DNA of 35,404 bases from UBA7396 sp034675265 (GCA_034675265.1 JAUCDK010000010.1:1-35404), one strand, 5' to 3'. Counted from the stretch's first letter, positions 1 through 8,715 are shown. The notes: generated from the sequence alone by a model not told the origin. Numbers and translations: made by a program.

Positions 1-32
1 TCTATCTTTTTTAACTTTTTCTATAAACATAA

Positions 33-245
33 AATTATAATATAAATTTACATAATAGTATTATAGAAAAAATAAATTATAATTTAAGAACTATTAGAAA
101 TAATTTATTTCATTGAGGTAAATATTCAGATGAGCCAGTTGAAGAGTTATCTAGAAATAACGAATTAATAAAATCTTCAATTCATGTATTAAATTTACTT
201 ATTGAAAATGATGAAAATATAAAAAATTATTTCTATGAAATTTAA
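33..245 (+). pseudogene. 5'-truncated remnant of a HEPN-domain gene
   Basis: Reading TGA as Gly, this frame runs open for 70 codons to TAA at 243-245 but has no ATG, GTG or TTG start, and an in-frame TAA lies at 30-32. The residues look strongly coding. They include RNNLFHGGKYSDEP, which contains the R-x4-H motif (RNNLFH) typical of ApeA-like HEPN domains, followed by an amphipathic helix SSIHVLNLLIE. HEPN proteins are often RNases of abortive-infection or toxin-antitoxin systems. Only the C-terminal third of such a domain is present. The rest may lie upstream of the window in another frame (a frameshift) or be lost. The family call rests on this short motif and the role is inference. Confidence 0.45.
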
Positions 246-349
246 ATCTCTTAATAATATATAATTCTTTAAAGATTTAATAGGTTTTTATTTACTTTTA
301 GATATAAACTAAGTAAAAAAGTTTATAATCAAACCAAAGCAATTTAAAC
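246..349. other. intergenic, no feature seen
   Basis: About 100 bp of AT-rich DNA behind the HEPN remnant. I see no coding frame, hairpin or promoter worth naming. Confidence 0.4.
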
Positions 350-377
350 AAAAAATAATCTTGTTTATCAAGATTAT
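350..377 (-). terminator. intrinsic terminator of a minus-strand RNA
   Basis: A perfect 9-bp stem (ATAATCTTG at 355-363 with CAAGATTAT at 369-377, loop TTTAT) is followed on the minus strand by six U. No annotated protein gene ends here on that strand, so it probably ends the candidate RNA that starts near 546. Confidence 0.5.
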
Positions 378-546
378 AGAATTTTTTACAGATATTTATT
401 TAAAATATTGAGATTATAAGATTATTTAACAATTTTTTCTATTTTTGTAACTTAGGTCTTAACGAAAAAGTTTCACAATGTCCTGACTAATAGAGACTAT
501 AGGTCTTACACCTGCTTTTATCAGATACCAAAGAGAAAACTTAAGA
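355..546 (-). ncRNA. candidate structured non-coding RNA
   Basis: A stretch of about 190 nt lies between a promoter (TTGATG, 18 bp, TATAAT; 553-582) and an intrinsic terminator (350-377), both on the minus strand, and holds no convincing ORF. The first part can fold on itself: CTTAAGTTTTC near the 5' end can pair with GAAACTT and TTAAG about 80 nt later. The 5' end resembles that of the glyS leader (both begin near CTTAAGTTT). I looked for 6S, SRP, tmRNA and RNase P signatures and did not recognise any. The promoter and terminator are visible; the RNA itself is inferred. Confidence 0.35.
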
Positions 547-552
547 AGAAAT

Positions 553-582
553 ATTATAAAAATATTTAAAAATTTTCATCAA
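553..582 (-). promoter_or_regulatory. promoter of the candidate RNA
   Basis: On the minus strand TTGATG (577-582) is followed after 18 bp by TATAAT (553-558). It sits directly behind the terminator of the tRNA gene, so it would start a separate transcript. Confidence 0.45.
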
Positions 583-616
583 AAAAAGTGCTCAAGTTTG
601 GCTTACTCTAGCACTT
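581..616 (-). terminator. terminator downstream of the CCG tRNA
   Basis: AAGTGCT (616-610) pairs with AGCACTT (592-586) on the minus strand and is followed by a run of seven U. It lies 24 nt past the encoded CCA of the tRNA. Confidence 0.6.
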
Positions 617-639
617 AGGTCTATGAAACTTTTTGTATA

Positions 640-716
640 TGGCAAGGACCATAGGAATTGCACCTATGCCTACTGGCTTCGGAAACCAGTCACTCTTCTA
701 GTTAAGCTAGGTCCTT
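640..716 (-). tRNA. tRNA with anticodon CCG, possibly a CGG-reading tRNA-Trp
   Basis: The mature body is 643-716 and CCA is encoded at 640-642. The seven-pair acceptor stem is AAGGACC/GGTCCTT, the T-stem ATAGG/CCTAT, and the anticodon stem CTGGT/GCCAG with loop TTCCGAA, giving anticodon CCG. By the standard code this is tRNA-Arg for CGG. Several bases suit tRNA-Trp better: discriminator G73, first pair A1-U72, A37 after the anticodon (bacterial tRNA-Arg(CCG) usually has G37) and a TTAA in the D arm as in bacterial tRNA-Trp. Oddities: the D-loop AACTAGAA has A at position 18, the T-loop is TGCAATT with G at position 55, so the usual G18-psi55 contact is replaced on both sides, and there is one extra base between the D and anticodon stems. 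The few CGG codons in the window fit Trp. A TATAAT -10 box lies at 730-735. Confidence 0.85.
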
Positions 717-729
717 AAAAAGTGGCTTC

Positions 730-735
730 ATTATA
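730..735 (-). promoter_or_regulatory. -10 box of the tRNA gene
   Basis: TATAAT on the minus strand ends 14 bp before the tRNA 5' end. A possible -35 (TTGATT, 751-756) is only 15 bp upstream of it. Confidence 0.4.
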
Positions 736-784
736 AGATTTTTTTCATAAAATCAAATATTTTCATAAAAAATAGTATTATTTT

Positions 785-814
785 TTGGACTTTTTTAAAA
801 TAATATATTATAAT
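785..814 (+). promoter_or_regulatory. promoter for the 49-aa gene
   Basis: TTGGAC (785-790), 18 bp, TATAAT (809-814), followed about 50 bp later by the ATG at 867. Confidence 0.45.
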
Positions 815-866
815 AAGTTTACAACTTTTTAATTATTTTTTCATATTTATTTTTAATTTATAAAAG

Positions 867-1016
867 ATGTGAAAAAATAAAATAATTATAGAACCGTGAG
901 TTAAACAAAAAATAATATATTCTGAAATATTATCACAAGAAGAAAAAGATAATTTTCTCAGATATATTGCATATTTCACTACTGAAGAGAAAGAAGAATT
1001 GTTACTCATGATTTAA
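867..1016 (+). CDS. small hypothetical protein, 49 aa
   Basis: ATG at 867 opens a 49-codon frame containing two TGA (Gly) codons and ending with TAA at 1014-1016. The protein begins MGKNKIIIEPGVKQ and ends in an acidic helix with the dyad EEKDNF...TEEKEEL. It is too short and divergent for me to name. It is likely real: it has its own promoter (785-814) and terminator (1026-1052), and its composition matches the neighbouring genes. The helical acidic C-terminus suggests a small soluble regulatory or protein-binding factor, but nothing shows which. It precedes ftsH on the same strand but is separated from it by the terminator. Confidence 0.6.
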
Positions 1017-1025
1017 TTGCAAGAC

Positions 1026-1052
1026 AAAGGAAGTATTTTCTTCCTTTTTTTT
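1026..1052 (+). terminator. terminator of the 49-aa gene
   Basis: AAAGGAAG (1026-1033) pairs with CTTCCTTT (1040-1047) around a six-base loop, with a run of T to 1052. Confidence 0.7.
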
Positions 1053-1127
1053 GTTCAAAAATAAACTTGCAAATTCAGCTTCTATCATTAAAATCAGCAA
1101 GCATATTTTATATTTTAGAGAAACACA

Positions 1128-3035
1128 ATGTCGAACAAAAAGGAAAAAAATAATAAAAAAGATAAATTTGTAAACCTCAAAGTAACTCCACCAAAAAATT
1201 CTGGAACAAAAGCACTGGTTTGGATTGTAATTATTTCATTATTAATTGCTTTTTTAGCTCCAAATCTATATAAATGACAATTTTATATTGATGAAGATAT
1301 TTCATTAAATACATTCATACATTCTTATAATGCCTGAGTTTATAGTGATATTTTAATCGATGGAAACAAAGCAGTTGCAACTCTGAGTGGAAAAGTTATT
1401 GAATCTTGAGTAGAAAAAATAGCAAGAAATAAAGTAATTCTTCCTCCAAATGATTCATTAAAAGATTTATGATTATTAGAAACTACTGGTTCTGGAGAAA
1501 CAATCCAAACAAAAGTAGAAGTAAAAGATTTAACAAGTCAAAAATTTTGGGCTGAAATGCTTCCAACAATTATACTTTTCATACTTTTTATACTTATTGC
1601 ATTTCTTATTATTTGAAGAATGTGATGAATGGCAAATAATGCTATGAGTTTTGGGAAATCAAGAGCGAGAATTTATGACAAAGATAAGGATAAAGTCTTA
1701 TTTACTGATGTAGCTTGAGCTGAAGAAGAAAAAGTAGAACTTATGGAAATAGTTGATTTCCTAAAAAATCCAAAAAAATATAAAGATATTGGTGCAAAAA
1801 TACCAAAATGAGTATTACTTGTATGACCTCCAGGTACTTGAAAAACTCTTATAGCAAGAGCTGTAGCAGGGGAAAGTAACGTTCCATTTTTAAGTATTTC
1901 AGGTTCAGAATTCGTAGAAATGTTTGTATGAGTTTGAGCTTCAAGAGTAAGAGATTTATTTGAACAAGCAAAAAAAATAGCTCCAAGTATTATCTTTATT
2001 GATGAAATTGATGCTATTGGTAAAAAAAGAGGACCTGGACTTTGAGGATGACATGATGAAAGAGAACAAACCTTAAACCAAATTCTTACAGAAATGGATG
2101 GTTTTGACCAAGATACAAATGTAATAATTATGGCTGCAACAAACAGAGCTGATGTTCTTGATAAAGCACTTTTAAGACCAGGAAGATTTGATAGAAAAGT
2201 AACTATTAATCTACCAAATTTAGAGGATAGAGAAAAAATATTACTCGTTCATTCAAAAAATAAACCTCTTGCAAAAGATGTAAATTATAAATCTCTTGCA
2301 TCTCAAACAGTATGATTTAGTGGAGCTGATTTAGGAAATCTTATCAATGAAGCTGCAATTATAACTGCAAGAAAAAATCTAAAAGAAATTACAAATGAAA
2401 TTATTACTGAAGCATTTGAAAAAATAGTAATGGGACTTACAAAAAAATCTCAAGTTATGAATGATGAAGAGAAAAAAATTACTGCTTACCATGAAGTTGG
2501 ACATGCATTAGTTGGAAAATTACTTCCACATACAGATCCAGTTCATAAAGTTTCTATTATTTCAAGAGGATGAGCACTTTGAGTAACTTGGTTTTTACCT
2601 GAAAGAGATAGACTTTTAGTTTCAAAAGCAAAATATTTAGATGAACTTGCAACTCTATACTGAGGAAGAGTAGCTGAAGAAATATTTTTCTGAAAAGATA
2701 ATATTACTACTTGAGCATCAAATGATATTGAAAGAGCTACAAAAATTGCTCGTGATATGGTTACAAGATTTGGTATGGATGAAGAAATTTGAGCTGAAAA
2801 TTTTGCAAATGATTCTGTAAATGGAAATCATCTTTGAGCAGAATGAGCAGCAAAACCATTTTCTGATAATACGCAAAATCTCATAGATAAAAAAGTAAAA
2901 GAAATTCTTTGAAATGCTTATAATACAGCTCGTGAACTTATTACAAAAAATAAAGATTTACATATTAAAATTTCTGAAGATTTACTTACAAAAGAAGAAA
3001 TTAATAAAGAAGAATTTGATGCATATTTCGCATAA
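1128..3035 (+). CDS. ftsH: ATP-dependent zinc metalloprotease FtsH
   Basis: 635 aa, normal FtsH length, complete only when TGA is read as Gly. FtsH is a membrane-anchored AAA+ protease that extracts and degrades membrane and short-lived soluble proteins. Order seen: a Lys-rich N-tail, a first membrane helix (about residues 30-44), an extracytoplasmic domain, a second helix (about 145-163), the AAA module with Walker A GPPGTGKT at 233-240 and Walker B FIDEID with D292/E293, the pore motif SEFVEMFVGVGASRVRD, the second region of homology (ATNRADVLDKALLRPGRFDR), then the zinc site HEVGH at 455-459 and the C-terminal protease helices. The start at 1128 is the first ATG of the frame and lacks a Shine-Dalgarno sequence. 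The gene stands alone between two terminators. Confidence 0.97.
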
Positions 3036-3036
3036 T

Positions 3037-3064
3037 AAAAAAGAACTTTTAAAAGTTCTTTTTT
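3037..3064 (+). terminator. ftsH terminator
   Basis: AAAGAACTTTT and AAAAGTTCTTT form a near-perfect stem directly after the ftsH stop, followed by T-rich sequence. Confidence 0.7.
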
Positions 3065-3140
3065 ATTTATTTGTTTTATAAAATTAGACTTTTGAAAAAA
3101 ATTTATATAATGATTTCACTTACATTTTAAATAAAAAATT

Positions 3141-3767
3141 ATGTTCTGAGAAATTGCAACTTTTATAGTTGAAAAAGTAGGAGATTGGGGATATACAGGA
3201 ATTTTTATTATGATGACTGTAGAATCTAGTTTTATTCCGTTTCCTTCTGAAATTGCTATGATTCCTGCTTGATATTTATCGAGTTTATGACAAATGAATA
3301 TATATCTTGCATTTTTAGCAGGAACTTTATGAGCTATCACAGGATCAGTTATAAATTATTTTTTATGAAAAAAACTTGGTTGACCTGTTATCAGAGCATT
3401 AATTCATAAATATGGAAAATATATTCTTTTGAATGCAACTCACTATGATAAGGCTGAAATTTTTTTTGAAAAACATGGAAGTATCACCACATTTAATGGA
3501 AGATTTATCCCAGCCGTAAGACAACTTATCAGTATTCCAGCTTGAGTTTTTAAAATGAATTTCTTAAAATTTATCGTATTTACTTGAATCTGAGCATGAA
3601 TATGGAATATCATACTTCTTACTATATGATATATTGCATGAGAAAATAAAGACCTTATTTCAGAATACTCAAAAGAAGCAGTTATTGGAACTATAATTAT
3701 CATAATTATTATTTCTATCATTTATTATATTACTAACAAATATTTTTTAGATAAAAAAGGGAATTAA
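3141..3767 (+). CDS. DedA-family membrane protein (VTT/SNARE-associated domain)
   Basis: 208 aa with TGA as Gly. DedA proteins are inner-membrane proteins linked to lipid (polyprenyl or phospholipid) flipping and envelope homeostasis. Seen here: a re-entrant-type N-terminal segment ESSFIPFPSEIAMIPAGYL (about 30-48), a hydrophobic helix after it, a central amphipathic stretch, then the family motif GRFIPAVRQLISIPAG (about 120-135), followed by two strong membrane helices and a basic tail. The conserved F/P-x-P-S-E and R-FIP-x-x-R...PAG signatures support the assignment. The start is the first ATG of the frame; no Shine-Dalgarno is visible. It is flanked by terminators on both sides and is probably monocistronic. 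The exact lipid substrate cannot be told from sequence. Confidence 0.9.
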
Positions 3768-3782
3768 AGCCCTTTCTTTTTT
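3754..3782 (+). terminator. terminator after the DedA gene
   Basis: AAAGGG and CCCTTT form a short stem over the stop codon region, followed by CTTTTTTTT. The stem is weak and the T-run is long. Confidence 0.5.
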
Positions 3783-3832
3783 TTGTAAAAATAGTATAAT
3801 AAGATTAATTTATAAAAATAATTTAAAAATAC

Positions 3833-5161
3833 ATGAAAATCAACCTTATTCATAAAAATATTGCCATATTATGATATGGAAAAGAAGGAGCTTCAACTCT
3901 AAGATTTTTACAAAAAAATGGCATTTTAGACGGAAGTATAACTATTTTAGACAAAAATATAGATCTCAAAATTGAAAACTTTAATGGAAAAATGAATGTT
4001 TGAGAAAATTATTTAGACAATTTAGATCAGTATGATTATATTTTTAAATCACCTGGTGTAAGTCCATACACAAACTGACTTTTACCATATAAAGATAAAA
4101 TTCTTACTCAAACAAAACTTTTTTATGAATTCTATAGTGGAAAAATTATTTCCATAACTCAAACAAAATGAAAATCAACAACAACAACACTTGTCTATGA
4201 ACTTTTAAAAAATGCTTGATATAATGTAAAAATTGTTGGAAATATTTGAAATCCAGTTTTAGATGAAATTGATTTGAAAGATACCAGTTATGATTTTATT
4301 GTGTATGAACTTTCTAGTTATATGTTGGAAGAATTAGAAAATCATCACAGCTATATTTCTATTTTAGGAAATATTTATGAAGATCATCTCGATTGGCATT
4401 TAAATTTTGAAAATTACTCAAATGCTAAGAAAAATGTGCTAAAAAATGCCGATAATATTTTAATCTGACTTCACTTATATCAAAAATTACAAAAAAACCT
4501 CTTAAATCGCAAAATTTTAAGTTTTGGTTGAGAAATGGCTTATTATAGCCATAGAGAAAATTTCTTTTTTGTAAACAATAAAAATATCAATGAACAAATC
4601 AATCCTAAAATTCCTGGAAATCATAATTTAGATAATTTTGCTTGAGTTTTATGAGTTTGTGATATTATTTGAGTTCCATATCATATATTTTCAAAAACAA
4701 TTAATAATTTTTCATGACTTCCACATAGACTGCAAAATATTTGAACATTTGTTTGAATTACATTTATTGATGATGCAATTTCAACAACTCCTGAAAGCAC
4801 TATTGAAGCTATAAAAAGTTTTTCAAATGATGTAGAAACTATATTTCTAGGTGGAACAGATAGATGATATCATTTTGAAAATCTAGTTAATTTTATTGAA
4901 CAATCAAATATTAAACATATAGTTTTATTTCCAGAAAGTGGTGAAAATATAAAAAAATGGCTTAAGAAAGGGAAATATACTATATTAGAAACTCGTTCAA
5001 TGTCTGAAGCTATAACATTTGCCTTTAAAAACACTTCTTCTTGAAAAGTTTGCTTACTTTCAACAGCAAGTCCAAGTTATAGTTTATGGAAAAATTTTGA
5101 AGCAAAATGAGATGATTTTAAAAATGAAATTTTAAAACAATATAAAAAATTTGAACAATAA
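3833..5161 (+). CDS. murD: UDP-N-acetylmuramoylalanine-D-glutamate ligase (MurD-like)
   Basis: 442 aa, the usual MurD length. MurD adds D-Glu to UDP-MurNAc-L-Ala in the cytoplasm during peptidoglycan synthesis. Seen: an N-terminal nucleotide-binding fold (IAILGYGKEGAST, about 11-23), a SPGVSPYT segment, the Mur-ligase ATP loop ITQTKGKSTTTTL with G113-K114-S115, the central motif GNIYEDHLDWH as in the MurD signature DHLDRH, a C-terminal domain entry PHRLQNIGTFVGITFIDDAI (MurD-like HR and D positions) and STTPESTIEAI. The ATP loop departs from the family GTNGK(S/T)T: the first Gly is Gln and Asn is Lys, which is unusual but compatible with binding. A TATAAT-like element at 3795-3800 may serve as -10. 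No other mur gene is adjacent. Confidence 0.88.
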
Positions 5162-5208
5162 AAATAAAGGGTTAGAAAATAGCTTAATAATCAAATAGTT
5201 TAAAATCT

Positions 5209-5254
5209 ATAAAACACATTACATAACATACATTATGTAATGTGTTTTATTTTT
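5209..5254 (+). terminator. long perfect hairpin terminator after murD
   Basis: 18-bp perfect stem (5209-5226 with 5233-5250, loop CATACA) followed by TTTTC. It ends the murD transcript and lies ahead of the convergent gene at 5288-5635. Confidence 0.7.
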
Positions 5255-5272
5255 CTGTTTTATTCCCTATAA

Positions 5273-5305
5273 TAAAAAAAATAGTAATTATTTACTATTT
5301 TTTTT
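5273..5305. terminator. bidirectional terminator
   Basis: A-rich arm AAAAAAATAGTAA and its complement TTTACTATTTTTTT make a stem with T-runs on both strands. It overlaps the last codons of the minus-strand gene ending at 5288, so it can end transcripts from both directions. Confidence 0.55.
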
Positions 5306-5635
5306 ATGTATTAAAATTTTAAACACCTTATATTTTTCATATATTTTTAAAAAGAAAAATTTTATTCTAAAATAATTAATAAGATATAAAAATTTTGATT
5401 GTACTTGATTTACTTTTCCAGAAATAATTAAACATCCAAAAATAACAGCAATAAAAGATCCTGGAAAAATTGGTATAAAAAAGGAAAATATTCCGTATCA
5501 TATAAATACTATTCCAATAGAAATTCTAAAAATATAGTGCATTGATAAAAAATATCTATACATATGTGAATGTGAAATATCTTTGAATATTCTTTTTATG
5601 TAGTGTTGTGATTCCCTTTTATACTTATTTTTCAT
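5288..5635 (-). CDS. small membrane protein, 115 aa, unknown
   Basis: ATG at 5635, TAA at 5288-5290, one in-frame TGA (Gly). The N-terminal third is basic (MKNKYKRESQHYIKRIF), followed by two closely spaced hydrophobic segments around IFRISIGIVFIGYGIFSFF and PGSFIAVIFGCLIISG, joined by a Pro-Ile-Phe-Pro-Gly turn; the C-terminus is again Lys-rich and probably cytoplasmic. The paired helices around a Pro-Gly turn recall small PGPGW-type membrane proteins, but I do not claim that family. The start lies only two bases after the dnaB stop, so the gene is co-transcribed as the last gene of the dnaB unit. Function unknown. Confidence 0.65.
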
Positions 5636-5637
5636 AA

Positions 5638-6969
5638 TTAATCATCTTCTCTTAAACTAGTTTCCATTTCAAGAAATCTTTGGTTTGTTCTATCAAACAT
5701 TAATTCAATAGTTCAAACTGGTCCATTTCTATTTTTTCTTACTGCAACATCTGTTACTCATTTTCTATCAGTAAATTCATCATAATATTCTTCTCTATAT
5801 AGCATCATTACAATATCAGCATCTTGTTCAATAGAACCTGATTCTCTTAAATCTGATAAAATTGGTTTTTTATCCGTTCTTGATTCAACAGCACGAGATA
5901 ATTGACTTAATGCTATTATAGGAACATTTAATTCTCTTGCAAGAGATTTTATTCATCTTGATATTTCAGATATTTCTTGAACTCTATTTAAAGTATTTCC
6001 ATTACTCATAAGTTGTAAGTAGTCAATAACTATCAAATCAAGTCCAGCTTCCATTTTCAGTCTTCTTGATTTTGATTTTAAATCAAGTAAATTTCATCAA
6101 GCACTATCGTCAATATAAATATTTGCTTGTGAAAGTTTTTCCATAGCTTCTCCAAGTTTTGCAAATTCTTCATCCTCTAGCTCCCCTTTTGCTAATTTCC
6201 AACTATTAATTCAAATACTTGAAGCAATCATACGATCAGTAAGTTGTTCTTTACTCATTTCCAGAGAAAATATAGCAACATTTTTTCAATTTATACCTAT
6301 ATTTTGCGCTAAATTAAGCGAAAAAGCAGTTTTTCACATAGAAGGACGAGCTGCTAAAATTACCATATCTCAACCTTTGAGTCATCCAAGAGTATTATCA
6401 AGAGATTTAAATCCAGTATACAGTCTATGGTCTTTTACACTATCTGGATTTTCATGAATTTCTGCAAATTCTTCAAATCTTGAATCTAAAATATCTGAAA
6501 TATGAACCAACTTATTTTTTATAAATACTTGTGTAACTCAAAAAAGTGATTTTTCTGATTTTTCAAGTAATTCATTAATATTTTTTTCTTCATCATATCC
6601 GTTTAAAATAATTTCATTTCCGGCTTTAATAAGCTTTCTATTTACGGATTTATTTTTTACAATAGAAGCATATTCAAAAATATTTGAACTTGTTGGAACA
6701 ATTTCTGTCAATTCAATAATATAACTAATTCATCCAATTTCATCAAGCAGTTTTTTATCATCAAGTCTTTCTTTTACAGTAATGATATCGATAGGTTTAT
6801 TTTTGGTATAAAGTTCAAGCATTGTTTCATATACTTTCATATTTCTATCATCATAAAAATCCTCCTTTGATAGTAAATCAGAAATTACTAAGAATCAATC
6901 TTTATCAATAAGTAAACTTCATAAAACAGATTGTTCTGCTTCTAAACTATGTGGAGGAATTTTTAGCAT
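5638..6969 (-). CDS. dnaB: replicative DNA helicase DnaB
   Basis: 443 aa, standard DnaB length. The hexameric helicase unwinds DNA at the replication fork. The N-terminal domain begins with the family signature PPHSLEAEQSVLGSLLID, followed by the linker and the RecA-like core: entry TGFKSLDNTLGGLKGGDMVI, Walker A ARPSMGKTAFS with the GKT triad at 212-214, FSLEMSKEQ, and near the C-terminus SRAVESRTDKKPILSDLRES, the Walker B-type segment IEQDADIVMMLYREEYY, and VAVRKNRNGPVGTIELMFD. Many Gly codons are TGA. The ATG at 6969 is preceded by AAAAGGT, one of the few starts here with a weak Shine-Dalgarno look. It is followed after two bases by the small membrane protein gene. Confidence 0.96.
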
Positions 6970-7025
6970 ACCTTTTCAAATTAAAAATTATTGTAATATT
7001 TATATGTATTTTTCAGTAAAATAAA

Positions 7026-7058
7026 AACAAATTTTAAATTTTTAGTTTAAAATTTGTT
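7026..7058 (-). terminator. terminator of the TPR gene
   Basis: AACAAATTTTAAA (7026-7038) and TTTAAAATTTGTT (7046-7058) form a 13-bp perfect stem with U-rich sequence after it on the minus strand. It separates the TPR gene from dnaB. Confidence 0.65.
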
Positions 7059-7079
7059 AATAAAAAATGTTAAAAAGTT

Positions 7080-7895
7080 TTATTCAGCTGAGGTATATTC
7101 TAAAGCTTCAAGTTCTGCGATTTCTTTTTTTACTTCAGTATTATAAGGGTCTATTTCTAACACTCTTTTATATGTGTTAATTGCATCAAGTATTTTCCCA
7201 ATATTTCTATAACTTGCTCAAAGTAAAATAATATTTTCTGCATCTCTTGGATAATCTTTTAGATAAAATTTGAGATAAGAAATAGCATCAACATACATTC
7301 ATTTATAATAATATAAGTGCGCTAACATATTAATCACTTCATGATCATCTGATTTAATTTCTCATGCTTTTTTATACATTTCGATAGCTAAATCATATTT
7401 TTCTTGCATAGTAAGTACATATGCTAGTTTTTTTAATACTTCAAAATCTCATTCGTGTACTAAAAGTAAATCTTTATAAATATATTCTGCTTTATGGTAT
7501 TCTTTTTCTAAAATATAAATTCAAGCAAGTTCTAAGTTAAGTTCTATGTTAAATTTATCAATTGTAAGTCATTCAACTATAAGATTTTTAGCTAAATCAT
7601 ATTCTCATTTTGAGATATTGATTTTGATTTTTTTAAGAAGTTCTGAAACTTTATTTCTGTCTTCTACTGATATTTGATATTTTTGTGCTACATATGTAGT
7701 TGCATGAAGATTTCTATCTTCTGAAATTTGAACTTTTGTAACTGGTTTATCACTTCTTCCCTTTCCAAGTCAAAGTATTTTTCTTACTGAAACAAATATT
7801 CAAAATATCTTTCACCATAAAAAGTACAATATATATAATATTGAGACGAAAAATATAATTACTTCAATCTGAAACAAAACTAAGTTATAATACAT
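7080..7895 (-). CDS. membrane-anchored TPR protein
   Basis: 271 aa with many TGA codons. An N-terminal membrane helix (about residues 8-33, VIIFFVSILYILYFLWWKIF-like) is followed by a basic linker and then helical repeats with tetratricopeptide spacing from about residue 100 to 265: EYDLAKNLIVEGLTID, NLELAGIYILEKEYHKAEYI, KLAYVLTMQEKYDLAIEMY, MLAHLYYYKGMYVDAISYL, LLGASYRNIGKILDAINTY. The A/G-x-x-Y and P-type positions of TPR are recognisable. TPR arrays are protein-binding scaffolds, so this is probably a cytoplasm-facing, membrane-tethered partner of an assembly. It has its own promoter (7925-7951) and terminator. The partner is unknown. Confidence 0.85.
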
Positions 7896-7924
7896 AGGTG
7901 TCAAATATTTTTAAAATCTAAACT

Positions 7925-7951
7925 ATTATATTGAGAAAAAAAATAATTCAA
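7925..7951 (-). promoter_or_regulatory. promoter of the TPR gene with an overlapping inverted repeat
   Basis: TTGAAT (7946-7951), 15 bp, TATAAT (7925-7930) on the minus strand. The spacer and flanks are part of an inverted repeat TTGAGAAAAA (7931-7940) / TTTTTCTCAA (7953-7962), which could be an operator or a second terminator for the upstream gene. Confidence 0.4.
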
Positions 7952-7966
7952 ATTTTTCTCAATTAT

Positions 7967-7997
7967 AAAACCTCAAAATAATTTATTTTGAGGTTTT
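7967..7997 (-). terminator. terminator of the 230-aa membrane protein gene
   Basis: AAAACCTCAAAATAA and its complement TTATTTTGAGGTTTT form a long stem right after the stop at 8002. Confidence 0.6.
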
Positions 7998-8001
7998 AGT
8001 T

Positions 8002-8694
8002 TTACTTTGCTTCTTCTCATCATCACTCCTCTTTTGCTTTTTTTTCAAACATTTTTGCAAGTGCTTGGAAAAGTTTAGCAAAAAGAAAATCAACAATTCA
8101 TCAAATAGTCATTTTGTAAAAAATAAATATAATTACACATAAATTAATTACATAATCATACTTCAGTAAAAAATTAAATATATGTGATGGTGAAAAATAT
8201 CCATATAAAAATTTGATAAAAGAACTTTCGCTTACTTCTGTAATAATTTCATTATCCATAGTAAATAAAAATTTATTATTTATTATAGATAAAAATATAC
8301 TGACAATAAAAGTGAAAAAAAATATTCAAAATAAAAATATTACTAAATAATTCAGTCATTTATTTTTTGAAACTCTAAATCAAATATTTTTATTTAAAGG
8401 AAGTAAAATTCCTAAAATTGGAATAAAAAATACACTCCAAAATCAAATCCCTTCTTTATGATTAAAGAAAAAATCTCTCAGTCCATTTACTCACACATCA
8501 CTACTATTAAGAGAATTGAGAGTTAAATTTACAGTTGTAAAAATAAAAAGTCCTAAAATAACTCATAAATAAGCTTTGTATATTTTTTCTATTCCTGTAA
8601 AAATAAACATCACAAAAAATCATAATGATACAAGAATAATCACATAATCTGGAATCGGAATATCTTTAAAAAATTGTATTATTTGTTCTTGCAT
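8002..8694 (-). CDS. multi-pass membrane protein, 230 aa, unknown
   Basis: ATG at 8694 and TAA at 8002-8004, about fifteen in-frame TGA codons. I count about five hydrophobic segments (near residues 15-35, 40-55, 90-105, 120-145, 180-200). A polar loop sits around 60-85 (NSLNSSDVGVNGLRDFF). The C-terminal tail is charged: helix KLFQALAKMFEKKAKEE followed by GGGEEAK, the three Gly all TGA. The shape recalls CvpA-like small membrane proteins, but no diagnostic motif is visible and I do not assign a family. The gene lies 59 nt downstream of ftsK, behind the ftsK palindromic terminator. Function unknown. Confidence 0.7.
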
Positions 8695-8715
8695 AAGAGT
8701 ATTTAAGGATAAATT

